Positions 57,410 to 64,000 of a DNA stretch of 64,000 bases are shown in pieces (position 1 is the first letter of the stretch; each line of letters opens with the position of its first letter). The stretch is from positions 3,810,001 to 3,874,000 of the forward strand of contig NZ_CP118605.1 in the NCBI RefSeq assembly GCF_029869925.1, read 5' to 3'. The position numbers were made by a program, and so were the translations under genes. Below the pieces are notes generated by a model. The model was given only the letters and a program-made list of their open reading frames with translations. It was not told where the DNA came from and did not search any database. The DNA comes from Microbulbifer bruguierae (lineage in GTDB: Bacteria > Pseudomonadota > Gammaproteobacteria > Pseudomonadales > Cellvibrionaceae).

Positions 57410-58876
57410 TCAGGCGACATCAATCAAAGAAACACTGCCATCCGGCATGACTTCCGCCATCTGGCCTTCAGGCTCTTCGAGGAACAGCAGCGTAACAAAA
57501 CCCAATACTGCGGTGCATGCAATCACCAGGAAGAAGGTCTGGTAAGAAACCATGCTCAGCACCGTCAGATAAAACACGGCGCCTACATTTCCGTAAGCGC
57601 CTGTCATTCCCGCAATCTGCCCGGTCAGGCGGCGCTTGATCAACGGCACCACCGCAAACACCGCGCCTTCACCAGACTGCACAAAGAAAGAACACGCCAT
57701 CGCCGCGGCAACCGCCAGATACAGCGGCCACTCGGCATCGATCGAACTCATTGTCAGGTAGCCGATCGCCAGGCCCGCGGTCAGAATTAACAGCGTGCTT
57801 TTGCGGCCAAAACGGTCACTGATCAGACCTCCCGCTGGGCGTGACATCAGATTCATAAACGCATAAGCGGAAGCCAGTAGACCCGCTTTCACCGGATCCA
57901 GTGTGAAGGTCTCTGAGAAAAACAGCGGCAGCATCGAGATCACCGCAAGCTCGGAACCGAAGGTGGCAAAGTACAGGATGTTCAACACCGCCACCTGCTT
58001 GAATTTGTAACGGTGAATCGGCTCCGGCAGTTTGACGAAAACCTCTTTATTGATTTCGTAGCACTTCTTTGCATCAAACAGATACAGGGCCGCCAGCGCC
58101 AGATAAATAACCACGGCCACCGATTGTGCCAGCATACCCACGCCCGCCGGCGACAGCTTCCAGGTCAGCAGCGCCAGTGCCGCATACATTGGCACCTTCA
58201 TGATCAACAGCAGAATAAAATCAGAGGGGCTGGATACTTCCATACCGCCAATTTTTTTCGGTTTGAAATAAGTGGCGCCCTTGGGGGTGTCGGTTACCGA
58301 CTTGTAGTAGACCACACTGTAAACCAGCGCGATGATGCCGGTAATGCCGATGGCGTAGCGCCAGCCATCTTCGCCCCCAAACAGCAATGCAATGGTCGGC
58401 AGGGTCATGGCGCCGGCGGCGGAGCCGAAATTACCCCAACCACCGTAGATACCTTCCGCAGTACCCAGCTGTTTGGCCGGGAACCATTCGGAGACCATAC
58501 GGATACCAATAACAAAACCCGCACCAATAAATCCGAGCAGAAAGCGGCCAATGGCCGCCGCGATAAAGCTGTCTGCTACAGCGAAAATAAAACAGGGAAT
58601 ACTGCCGACGGCCAGCAGCAGGGAATAGGTCAGTCGCGGCCCGTACTTGTCCGTCAGCATGCCGATGATCACCCGCGCGGGAATCGTCAGTGCCACGTTC
58701 AGAATCAACAGGGTCTTCACCTGCTCGGAAGTGAGCGAAAGGCTGTCGGCGATCGCCATCAATAGTGGTGCGTGGTTGAACCAGGCAAAAAATGTGATGA
58801 AGAAGGCGATCCAGGTCAGGTGCAGCACCCGGATTTTTCCCTGGAAGGAAAAAAGGTTTAAGGAGTCACTGGACAT
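57410..58876 (-). CDS. NarK/NasA-type nitrate/nitrite MFS transporter
   Basis: A 488-residue transporter of the NNP family with twelve membrane helices. The family signatures are visible: [16 protein letters not shown] (about 62-77) in loop 2-3, and [10 protein letters not shown] and [12 protein letters not shown] in helices 5 and 11, the Gly-rich nitrate signatures. The conserved substrate Arg lies in [10 protein letters not shown]. It imports nitrate for the reductase encoded downstream. Control appears layered: a sigma54-like promoter plus a terminator in the leader that NasT could override. Confidence 0.94.
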   Translation of the reverse strand: MSSDSLNLFSFQGKIRVLHLTWIAFFITFFAWFNHAPLLMAIADSLSLTSEQVKTLLILNVALTIPARVIIGMLTDKYGPRLTYSLLLAVGSIPCFIFAVADSFIAAAIGRFLLGFIGAGFVIGIRMVSEWFPAKQLGTAEGIYGGWGNFGSAAGAMTLPTIALLFGGEDGWRYAIGITGIIALVYSVVYYKSVTDTPKGATYFKPKKIGGMEVSSPSDFILLLIMKVPMYAALALLTWKLSPAGVGMLAQSVAVVIYLALAALYLFDAKKCYEINKEVFVKLPEPIHRYKFKQVAVLNILYFATFGSELAVISMLPLFFSETFTLDPVKAGLLASAYAFMNLMSRPAGGLISDRFGRKSTLLILTAGLAIGYLTMSSIDAEWPLYLAVAAAMACSFFVQSGEGAVFAVVPLIKRRLTGQIAGMTGAYGNVGAVFYLTVLSMVSYQTFFLVIACTAVLGFVTLLFLEEPEGQMAEVMPDGSVSLIDVA

Positions 58877-58943
58877 AAATCTATCCCGTTAGTGTGTGAA
58901 TTTGATCAGCCTGCTTCCGTCGCCGGCGCCAAATCGCGGGCAT

Positions 58944-58971
58944 AAAAAAAGCCCACGGGTACAGGCGGGCT
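58944..58971 (-). terminator. Leader terminator upstream of the nitrate transporter gene
   Basis: On the minus strand AGCCCGC and GTGGGCT pair (one G-U) across 8 nt, followed by seven T residues. It ends 67 nt before the transporter start codon and after the putative promoter, so it is an attenuator rather than the end of another gene. Confidence 0.85.
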
Positions 58972-58994
58972 GTAGCCGGTGGACTTCGGTGTCC
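58964..58994 (-). promoter_or_regulatory. Candidate ANTAR (NasT) antitermination element
   Basis: Just before the terminator, GGAC-ACCGAA-GTCC (58981-58994, minus strand) is a hairpin with a six-base loop having A at position 1 and G at 4, the pattern recognised by ANTAR proteins. One base later a second weaker hairpin, CGGCT-ACAGCC-CGCC, has the same A1/G4 loop pattern but a mismatched closing pair, and it shares bases with the terminator's 5' arm. Such paired hairpins let an ANTAR protein prevent terminator formation. NasT is encoded 1.5 kb away. Confidence 0.6.
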
Positions 58995-59133
58995 GTTTCA
59001 TCAATTTGTGGTATTGCTGCTATGGTTCGGGCGCTTATATCAATGTGGGATTACCCACAAAAATCCCCCCGCTTGTTATTTACAGTGGGCCCAGTTTCGG
59101 CCCACCGGCAGCAAATGAATACCCAATATGTAT

Positions 59134-59148
59134 TCAATTTTTGTGCCA
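59134..59148 (-). promoter_or_regulatory. Sigma54-like promoter of the nitrate transporter gene
   Basis: On the minus strand TGGCAC-AAAAA-TTGA, about 260 nt upstream of the transporter ATG, has the RpoN -24 element and spacing with -12 GA instead of GC. The predicted start near 59123 would place the attenuator inside the transcript. Upstream lies TGGTGCA (59315-59321), an NtrC-type half-site. TGCACC partly overlaps the -24 region as well. Confidence 0.7.
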
Positions 59149-59390
59149 TATCGGTGCAGGATGACGGGGTAGTGCGAAAAATGTGCAAAAATCAGCGGGT
59201 GAGTGGAATAGGGCGATAATTATGGCGTGTAAAAACTCTTTTTATTTTTAAGGGAGCACGTGAAGAGTCTCGCAACTCTCCTGTTCCGGCAATGCACGCC
59301 CTGATTTGGTGTACTGGTGCAGTCATTTATGCACTGAAGGCGGGCGCCCTATGTTGGTCGCCCTGTGTTGGCGAGGGTGCCCGCGGGATA

Positions 59391-60479
59391 TTAAACGGTT
59401 TGTGAGAATTGCTGGTTCTGGTGGCGAAGAAAATCCAGGGTTTGCTGATAGAGGTCGGCCCGGAAGACTTCCGCCTCCGTGGAGTCGGTGGGCGCAATCT
59501 CGTTGCACAGTGCCAGCAGTTCCCGTCCCTTCTTCGTCGACGGCAGGCCGTGATCGGTCTGCGGGTGGGCAAACAGGTGCCAGTCAGGGTTTGCTTTGAC
59601 CCCGTGTCCCGCGTGCCCACGGTGCAGGGTGACCTGGTCCTCCAGAGAGGCGGCAATGGTTTCTTCCGGTAGATTGAGATACTCCGGTCGCGCCAGTATA
59701 CCGACCGCATCCCGGCGGTGACTGCGGTCATTGAGCCAGCCGCAGGCGGCCAGTAGTGCCGCGCGCAGGGCCAGGTGGGTGGCGGGGTTCGCATCGTGCC
59801 AGCTTTGCGTGACCGCCAGTACCTTCTCGGGCATGGCTGGCATCAGGGTATTGCTCGGGGCAACGATCACGCCGATGCCCTGCTGAACCGCGAGGGTATT
59901 CCAGGGTTCGCCAACACAGTAGCCATCGATATCGCCACGCCGCAGGTGATCCACCATCTGTTCTGGTGGCAGAACTACGAGTCGCACGTCCTGGTCGGGA
60001 TCGATGCCGGCGTGGTTAAGCCAGTAACGCAGTTGCAGGGTGTGGCTGGCAAAGGGGTATACACTGGCGAAGGTGAGGGGGTTGGTTTCACTAGCGCGGC
60101 TGGCGATATGTGTATTCAGGGCCGCGCCGATATTCACCGGGCCGTCAGACGCCAATTCAAGCTGATCGTACAGTGCCCGCGACAAAGTGATGGCGTTGCC
60201 GTTGCAGCTCAATATCAGTCCGCTCAGCAGTTGTTCTTCGCAGTGTGGTAGGGTTTGCTTTACGGTCAGAGGCATCGGCGCCAGCATGGCGGCGGCATCT
60301 GCGGCGCCGCCAATCAATTTGTCGCGCAAGGTGGCCCAGGACGTTTCCCGCTGCAGCTCTACATTGAGGCCATAGCGCTCGAACAACCCGAGTTCTTTCG
60401 CCACGATCAACGGTGCGCTGTCGGTCAGGCGCAGGTAGAGCAGTTTGATGTTGGGTTTTTCTGCTTGCAGGGTGGTCAC
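59391..60479 (-). CDS. nasS: NasS nitrate sensor (cytoplasmic NrtA-like protein)
   Basis: A protein of about 362 residues related to periplasmic nitrate-binding NrtA but without a signal peptide. That is the mark of NasS, which binds NasT without nitrate and frees it when nitrate is bound. Visible features are LRLTDSAPLIVAKELGLFERYGL near the N-terminus, SWATLRDKLIGGAADAAAMLAP, and GDIDGYCVGEPWNTLA in the second lobe. I start at GTG 60479 after GAGAG; an in-frame TTG at 60581 would overlap nasT and adds unconvincing sequence. It follows nasT in the same operon. Confidence 0.92.
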   Translation of the reverse strand: MTTLQAEKPNIKLLYLRLTDSAPLIVAKELGLFERYGLNVELQRETSWATLRDKLIGGAADAAAMLAPMPLTVKQTLPHCEEQLLSGLILSCNGNAITLSRALYDQLELASDGPVNIGAALNTHIASRASETNPLTFASVYPFASHTLQLRYWLNHAGIDPDQDVRLVVLPPEQMVDHLRRGDIDGYCVGEPWNTLAVQQGIGVIVAPSNTLMPAMPEKVLAVTQSWHDANPATHLALRAALLAACGWLNDRSHRRDAVGILARPEYLNLPEETIAASLEDQVTLHRGHAGHGVKANPDWHLFAHPQTDHGLPSTKKGRELLALCNEIAPTDSTEAEVFRADLYQQTLDFLRHQNQQFSQTV

Positions 60480-60549
60480 GGGTTTACTCTCAAATTCTTT
60501 ACTTGCGGTGTTTTGGTCGTCGTCGCTATCTGCTCGCCAGTCGTGGCGG

Positions 60550-61137
60550 TCAGTTTGCCGGCGTTTGCAGGTGCGCAACAATCTGTTCCGCTACCTTGCG
60601 CATGGTGGAGTTGCTATTCATCGCCAGGGTGCGCAGCGTCTGGTGAGCGGCCTGCTCGCTGACGTTTTTCCGCGCCATCAATAGTCCTTTGGCGCGCTCG
60701 ATGATTTTGCGTTCATCCAGCTGCTGCTGGGTGCGCTCGAGAGACTGGCGCAAATGCTGGTAGCTGCGGAACTGGGCCATGGCAATCTCGATCGCCGGCG
60801 CGACCCGCTCTGCGGACAGGCCCTCGGCCATATAGGCACTGACCCCGGCCTCCACCGCGCTGGCAATGAAGTCGGCACCGCCGCGGGCGGAGAACATGGC
60901 GACAGGAGTGGGATTGTGCTGGTTGATCACCGACAGGCTTTCGAGAATGTCGCGGTCGGGAGATTCGATATCGATCAGTACGATATCCGGACGGTGTTTC
61001 TCAACCTGAAACAGCAGGCCTTCGGCGCTGGAAAGTTGTGCCAGCAGCGTGTAGCCGGCAGCAGTGAGTTGTGCGGCCACCATGGCGGCGCGGTCTGGCC
61101 GGTCGTCGACCAGCAGAATACTGATTGTTGTCGTCAT
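60550..61137 (-). CDS. nasT: NasT antiterminator (receiver-like plus ANTAR domain)
   Basis: A 195-residue RNA-binding regulator. The N-terminal receiver-like domain has VDDRP (10-14) and an Asp in LIDIESPD (about 56). The C-terminal ANTAR domain (about 138-192) contains LDERKIIERAKGLLMARKNVSEQ. ANTAR proteins bind paired hexaloop hairpins and block intrinsic terminators. Both the transporter leader and this operon's own leader carry such terminators. Its start lies five bases after the porin stop, so the two are coupled. Confidence 0.95.
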   Translation of the reverse strand: MTTTISILLVDDRPDRAAMVAAQLTAAGYTLLAQLSSAEGLLFQVEKHRPDIVLIDIESPDRDILESLSVINQHNPTPVAMFSARGGADFIASAVEAGVSAYMAEGLSAERVAPAIEIAMAQFRSYQHLRQSLERTQQQLDERKIIERAKGLLMARKNVSEQAAHQTLRTLAMNSNSTMRKVAEQIVAHLQTPAN

Positions 61138-61142
61138 CGCTA

Positions 61143-62372
61143 TTAAAACTTCAGTTCGAACTGCAGCCAGAATTTGTCCGTATCGGTGCTGTATTCATCA
61201 GCATCGTAGGTGGCGTATTTGGCGAGCAGGCCGATATTTTTTGTTATTGCGTAGGTCGCAACCAGATCCAGTTCGTTGCCGTAATCCAGACTGTCGCGAT
61301 CGCTGTAGAATTTATGTGCAGTTACTGCAATCTTGATGCCAGAAACAACGACTGAGCCGCCAGCATAGTAATCGCGAATGCCGTCCACCGGGGTGGTCAG
61401 AAACTTGTCGGCAAAACCCTGGAATTTATGCAGCGTGGCCAGTGGTGTCTGGAAGGCCCATTCAGTGTCCCCGGTCAGCCATTCGGTGCCGATTAACCCG
61501 GCAAACTGAAATTTCTCTACGGGTTTGGTGCCGAACTCCGCGTTGTAGTACTCCGCGCGGTAATCGTAGGGATTGTCGCCAATGTCACTCTGGGTTGCGG
61601 CGCGCAGGTGCCAGCGGAAGCTGGCGCAGTCGGCGGCCCACTCCAGACCCGCGGTGGCACTGGCGAGTTGCTCCTGCTCGTGAAAATCGAGGCTGTAAAA
61701 GAAACCACTCAGAGTGTGATTGGGGCGAATTTTGTAATCCGCTTTAAGGGCGTTTACCGGCCCTCCGAGATTGCCGTCGGCGCCGTCCGGGCCAAAAATA
61801 CGGTTGACGTTCCACATGTAGGTGTAATCGATGGAAAGTTTTTCATTGAATCCCCACTCTGCACGAAAGGCGTCGAAGGTCTGCTCGTTCTGGCGCCAGC
61901 CCACGTTGCCGATAAAGCGGTGGTCACCGTACAGGATACGCTGGCGCCCCACGGTGAATTTCCCGTCTTCCAGCGCGTAGCTGACCTGGGCCCGATTCAT
62001 CTCGCTGTAATCCGGGTCCGCGATGACCGGATACTGGGTATTACCGTTCTCGGTGTTGTTGAAATGCTCGCTACTGATATAGGTCACGTTATCCCCTTCC
62101 AGCAGGAATTCCCAGCCGTCGTAACGGGCGGAAGTCCAGGTGGCGCGGCTGCGCAGGGTGCCGGCAGTGGCGTGGTGGGGAAAGCCTTTCTCCTGCACAT
62201 GTTCATAGCGGGGGCGAAAGTTCAGGTCGAAGGTACTGTTACGAATCATGTCGCCGGGCATCTGGGCAATATTTTCATCGGCGTGGGCCTGAGATATGGC
62301 CGCAGGCGTCAGCACGGCAGTGGCAGCAGTGTGCACCAGAGCCGTAAATATCTTGTATGAACGGAAAGACAT
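61143..62372 (-). CDS. Alginate-export-like outer-membrane porin of the nitrate operon
   Basis: A 409-residue predicted beta-barrel with a signal peptide ending near AHA. Amphipathic strands such as TFDLNFRPRYEHV, GRQRILYGDHRFIGNVGWRQ and LSIDYTYMWNVNRI, and a C-terminal aromatic residue (WLQFELKF), match the alginate-export/OprD-like porin group. It heads the porin-nasT-nasS operon, so a role in nitrate passage over the outer membrane is likely but inferred. A good ribosome-binding site (GGGAG) precedes the ATG, and an attenuator-like terminator lies only 28 nt upstream. Confidence 0.85.
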   Translation of the reverse strand: MSFRSYKIFTALVHTAATAVLTPAAISQAHADENIAQMPGDMIRNSTFDLNFRPRYEHVQEKGFPHHATAGTLRSRATWTSARYDGWEFLLEGDNVTYISSEHFNNTENGNTQYPVIADPDYSEMNRAQVSYALEDGKFTVGRQRILYGDHRFIGNVGWRQNEQTFDAFRAEWGFNEKLSIDYTYMWNVNRIFGPDGADGNLGGPVNALKADYKIRPNHTLSGFFYSLDFHEQEQLASATAGLEWAADCASFRWHLRAATQSDIGDNPYDYRAEYYNAEFGTKPVEKFQFAGLIGTEWLTGDTEWAFQTPLATLHKFQGFADKFLTTPVDGIRDYYAGGSVVVSGIKIAVTAHKFYSDRDSLDYGNELDLVATYAITKNIGLLAKYATYDADEYSTDTDKFWLQFELKF

Positions 62373-62399
62373 GAGTTACTCCCGGAGGTTTCCGCGGGC

Positions 62400-62436
62400 A
62401 AAAAAAAGCCCGGCGGCACTGATTGTGCTGCCGGGC
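62400..62436 (-). terminator. Leader terminator upstream of the porin-nasT-nasS operon
   Basis: On the minus strand GCCCGGCAGCAC and GTGCCGCCGGGC form a 12-bp stem (one wobble) with a 5-nt loop and eight T residues. No gene lies upstream on this strand, since mobA is divergent, so the hairpin must act on the operon's own leader. A small TTGC-TACAG-GCAA hairpin comes just before it. Confidence 0.85.
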
Positions 62437-62461
62437 CTCTTTGCCTGTAGCAATTAAACAA

Positions 62462-62476
62462 TCAAAACTCGTACCA
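62462..62476 (-). promoter_or_regulatory. Sigma54-like promoter of the porin-nasT-nasS operon
   Basis: On the minus strand TGGTAC-GAGTT-TTGA lies about 90 nt upstream of the porin ATG and just before the leader terminator. It shares the -12 GA variant of the two other nitrate promoters. TGCACCTCATTGGTACC (62612-62628), a partial NtrC-type dyad, lies 136 nt upstream. Confidence 0.58.
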
Positions 62477-62732
62477 ATTGCTTCAAATCTAGTAGATGTG
62501 CGTACAGGTGGAGGTTCAGTGGCGAGGTCGGCGGCCCTGCGGCAGTTGTTTGCCCTTTTAGTGTGCATCGTAGAGTTGGGGTGCGCTCGAGTGGTGCGCG
62601 AATGAAGGGTGTGCACCTCATTGGTACCGCCCGCTTGTGCCCGAGCATAAATGTGCGATGCTAGTCGTCTGTCCGATATTGGTCGCTAGCGGTTCAGGGA
62701 AGAATCAGGAAGTGCCAAGGAGGAATTAAGTC

Positions 62733-63353
62733 ATGGAATCTACCTCAGCTAGAAATAACGAAGCGGGGCGCCGGCAACGGGGCGTCAAGCGCGCCTGCCC
62801 GGTTGTATTGGCGGGGGGGCTCTCCAGTCGCATGGGTAAAGACAAGGCGCTGCTAAAATTGTCCAGTGGGGACACATTGCTCGACCGGGCCAAAAGCCTG
62901 TTTCACGGCCTCAGGCCGCCGGAAGGGTTGGCATTGATGCCGGTGCTGGTGAGTGGCTCTCGCCCCGGAGGAATCCCTGATCGCACCAGTGCTGCGGGCC
63001 CACTGGGTGGTCTGTATTCGATCGCCGAACATCTGCACCAGTGGCAACTGGAGTGCGACGCGCTGCTGGTCGTGCCAGTGGATATGCCAATGTTGACTCC
63101 GGGTTTGTTGCGTCAACTGTGTGTGGCGGGGCAGACCGTGGAACAGGCGGTGTGTTTTGGAAACCAGTACCTGCCGTGCTGGTTGCCGCTAGGCGATCGT
63201 TGCCGGAATTATTTGAGGGCGGCGGCGTCTGGAGATGCCATCGCCTCCATGCGCGCCCTGTTTGGCTACCTGGGGTGTGTACAGCTACCGGAGCCAGAGG
63301 GTGATTGGCACCTGAACGTAAATCGACCGGAGGATTACCTGCGGTTGTCGTGA
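62733..63353 (+). CDS. mobA: Molybdenum cofactor guanylyltransferase MobA
   Basis: A 206-residue nucleotidyltransferase that joins GMP to molybdopterin, giving the MGD cofactor of nitrate reductase. The nucleotide-binding motif LAGGLSSRMGKDKALL lies at residues 26-41. Further family blocks are AAGPLGGLYSIAEHL and LLVVPVDMPMLTPGLL, with the C-terminal NVNRPEDY. AAGGAGG precedes the ATG. The gene is divergent from the porin-nasTS operon and upstream of the modA-like gene, grouping Mo cofactor functions beside the enzyme that needs them. Confidence 0.94.
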   Translation: MESTSARNNEAGRRQRGVKRACPVVLAGGLSSRMGKDKALLKLSSGDTLLDRAKSLFHGLRPPEGLALMPVLVSGSRPGGIPDRTSAAGPLGGLYSIAEHLHQWQLECDALLVVPVDMPMLTPGLLRQLCVAGQTVEQAVCFGNQYLPCWLPLGDRCRNYLRAAASGDAIASMRALFGYLGCVQLPEPEGDWHLNVNRPEDYLRLS

Positions 63354-63414
63354 TCGGTGCCGTTTGCGCACTATTCGCAAAGGGATAGTGCATTTAAGAG
63401 GTACTCCCGTTCGG

Positions 63415-64000
63415 ATGGCAGAAGCTTCCCGGCGTTACATGGCTGCCTCCAGCCTCCTTCTGTTGCGTTTGCTACTGGCGATCGCACTTGTTGTTCCTGT
63501 GGGATGTGGGGTCAGGGAGCCCGCGGTACTGAAGGTGGCAGTGGATGCCGGTTTTCAGCCTGCGCTTGAGGCACTCAGACCTGGATTCGAGGCAAATTGC
63601 CGCTGCCGGTTGCAGATCACGGCTGGTGCCAGCGGAATTCTTTATGGCCAGATCCGCGCCGGAGAAGGGTTCGACCTGTTTCTCTCCGCCGACAGCGCCC
63701 GCCCAGTGCTGCTGGAGAAGGCCGGGCTCATCGTGCCATCAAGTCGCCAGATCTACGCCCGCGGCCAGCTGGCGCTGTGGGTCAGCAGACAGATTGCCAC
63801 CGACAAATCTTCCGGATACTCGGTACTTGCAGCAACACAGGCGCAGGACGATTCTGCCCTGACCCCGCGCCAGTTGATCCTGTTGCTGGGGCGGGGGCAG
63901 CACAAGCTGGTGGTCGCCGACCCGCAATTGGCTCCGGATGGCGATGCCGCGGTGAAAATGCTGAAGAAATTGCGCCTGTGGCCGTTGTTGAAGACTCGGA
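63415..64000 (+). CDS. modA: Molybdate ABC transporter substrate-binding protein, partial
   Basis: The first 195 codons of a periplasmic molybdate-binding protein; the reading frame runs off the window. After a hydrophobic signal (about 10-30) ending PVGCG, perhaps a lipoprotein site, comes the ModA pattern AVDAGFQPALEALRPGFE, then ITAGASGILYGQIRAGEGFDLFLSAD, RPVLLEKAGL and RQIYARGQLALWVS. These include the Ser and Ala-Ser positions that bind the oxyanion. modBC would be expected just beyond the edge. It starts 61 nt after mobA. Confidence 0.9.
   Translation, partial: MAEASRRYMAASSLLLLRLLLAIALVVPVGCGVREPAVLKVAVDAGFQPALEALRPGFEANCRCRLQITAGASGILYGQIRAGEGFDLFLSADSARPVLLEKAGLIVPSSRQIYARGQLALWVSRQIATDKSSGYSVLAATQAQDDSALTPRQLILLLGRGQHKLVVADPQLAPDGDAAVKMLKKLRLWPLLKTR

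Overview
The window looks like chromosomal DNA of a marine gammaproteobacterium of the Cellvibrionales/Microbulbifer type. This is an inference from gene order and protein style, without a database check. The first 20 kb follow the pseudomonad-type order smpB / ratA-rnfH / bamE / fur / recN / grpE-dnaK-dnaJ / dapB / carA-carB-greA. Local insertions break it: a sodium symporter between smpB and ratA, and a retropepsin-RimK fusion plus a YfiR-like gene between dapB and carA. No rRNA, tRNA, CRISPR array, prophage or insertion sequence was seen. Two REP-like palindromes lie between dnaK and dnaJ and between carA and carB.

From 19.9 to 29.9 kb lies a visibly more AT-rich curli island, all on the minus strand. 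It runs csgD-csgE-csgF-csgG-csgB-curlin, followed by three more large curlin-repeat proteins. A secreted di-heme cytochrome c peroxidase/MauG-like enzyme sits between two of these structural genes. Three of the curlin genes share a near-identical ribosome-binding leader.

From 30 to 48 kb the DNA is accessory. It holds a YbhGFS-like ABC export operon; a coiled-coil membrane protein translationally coupled to a VWA lipoprotein; two glycerophosphodiester-phosphodiesterase paralogues that have both lost the Arg of the catalytic His-Arg pair; an RND pump with its adaptor and a divergent TetR repressor around palindromic operators; a YadGH-like ABC exporter; a dienelactone hydrolase; trmH; and an MFS transporter with a small monooxygenase.

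From 48 kb to the end lies a nitrate assimilation and molybdenum cofactor region. Genes are moeA, assimilatory nitrate reductase, nirD, nirB, a PP2C-phosphatase/kinase fusion, a NarK-type transporter, nasS, nasT, a porin, mobA and the start of modA. Three transcription starts (transporter, nirB, porin-nasT-nasS) each carry a sigma54-like element of form TGGYAC-N5-TTGA. The transporter and porin leaders each end in an intrinsic terminator just before the first gene, as expected for antitermination by the ANTAR protein NasT encoded here. The transporter leader also has a hairpin with an A-x-x-G-x-x hexaloop. The system imports nitrate and reduces it to nitrite and ammonium, with molybdopterin synthesis genes alongside and a cytoplasmic NasS-NasT sensor controlling readthrough.
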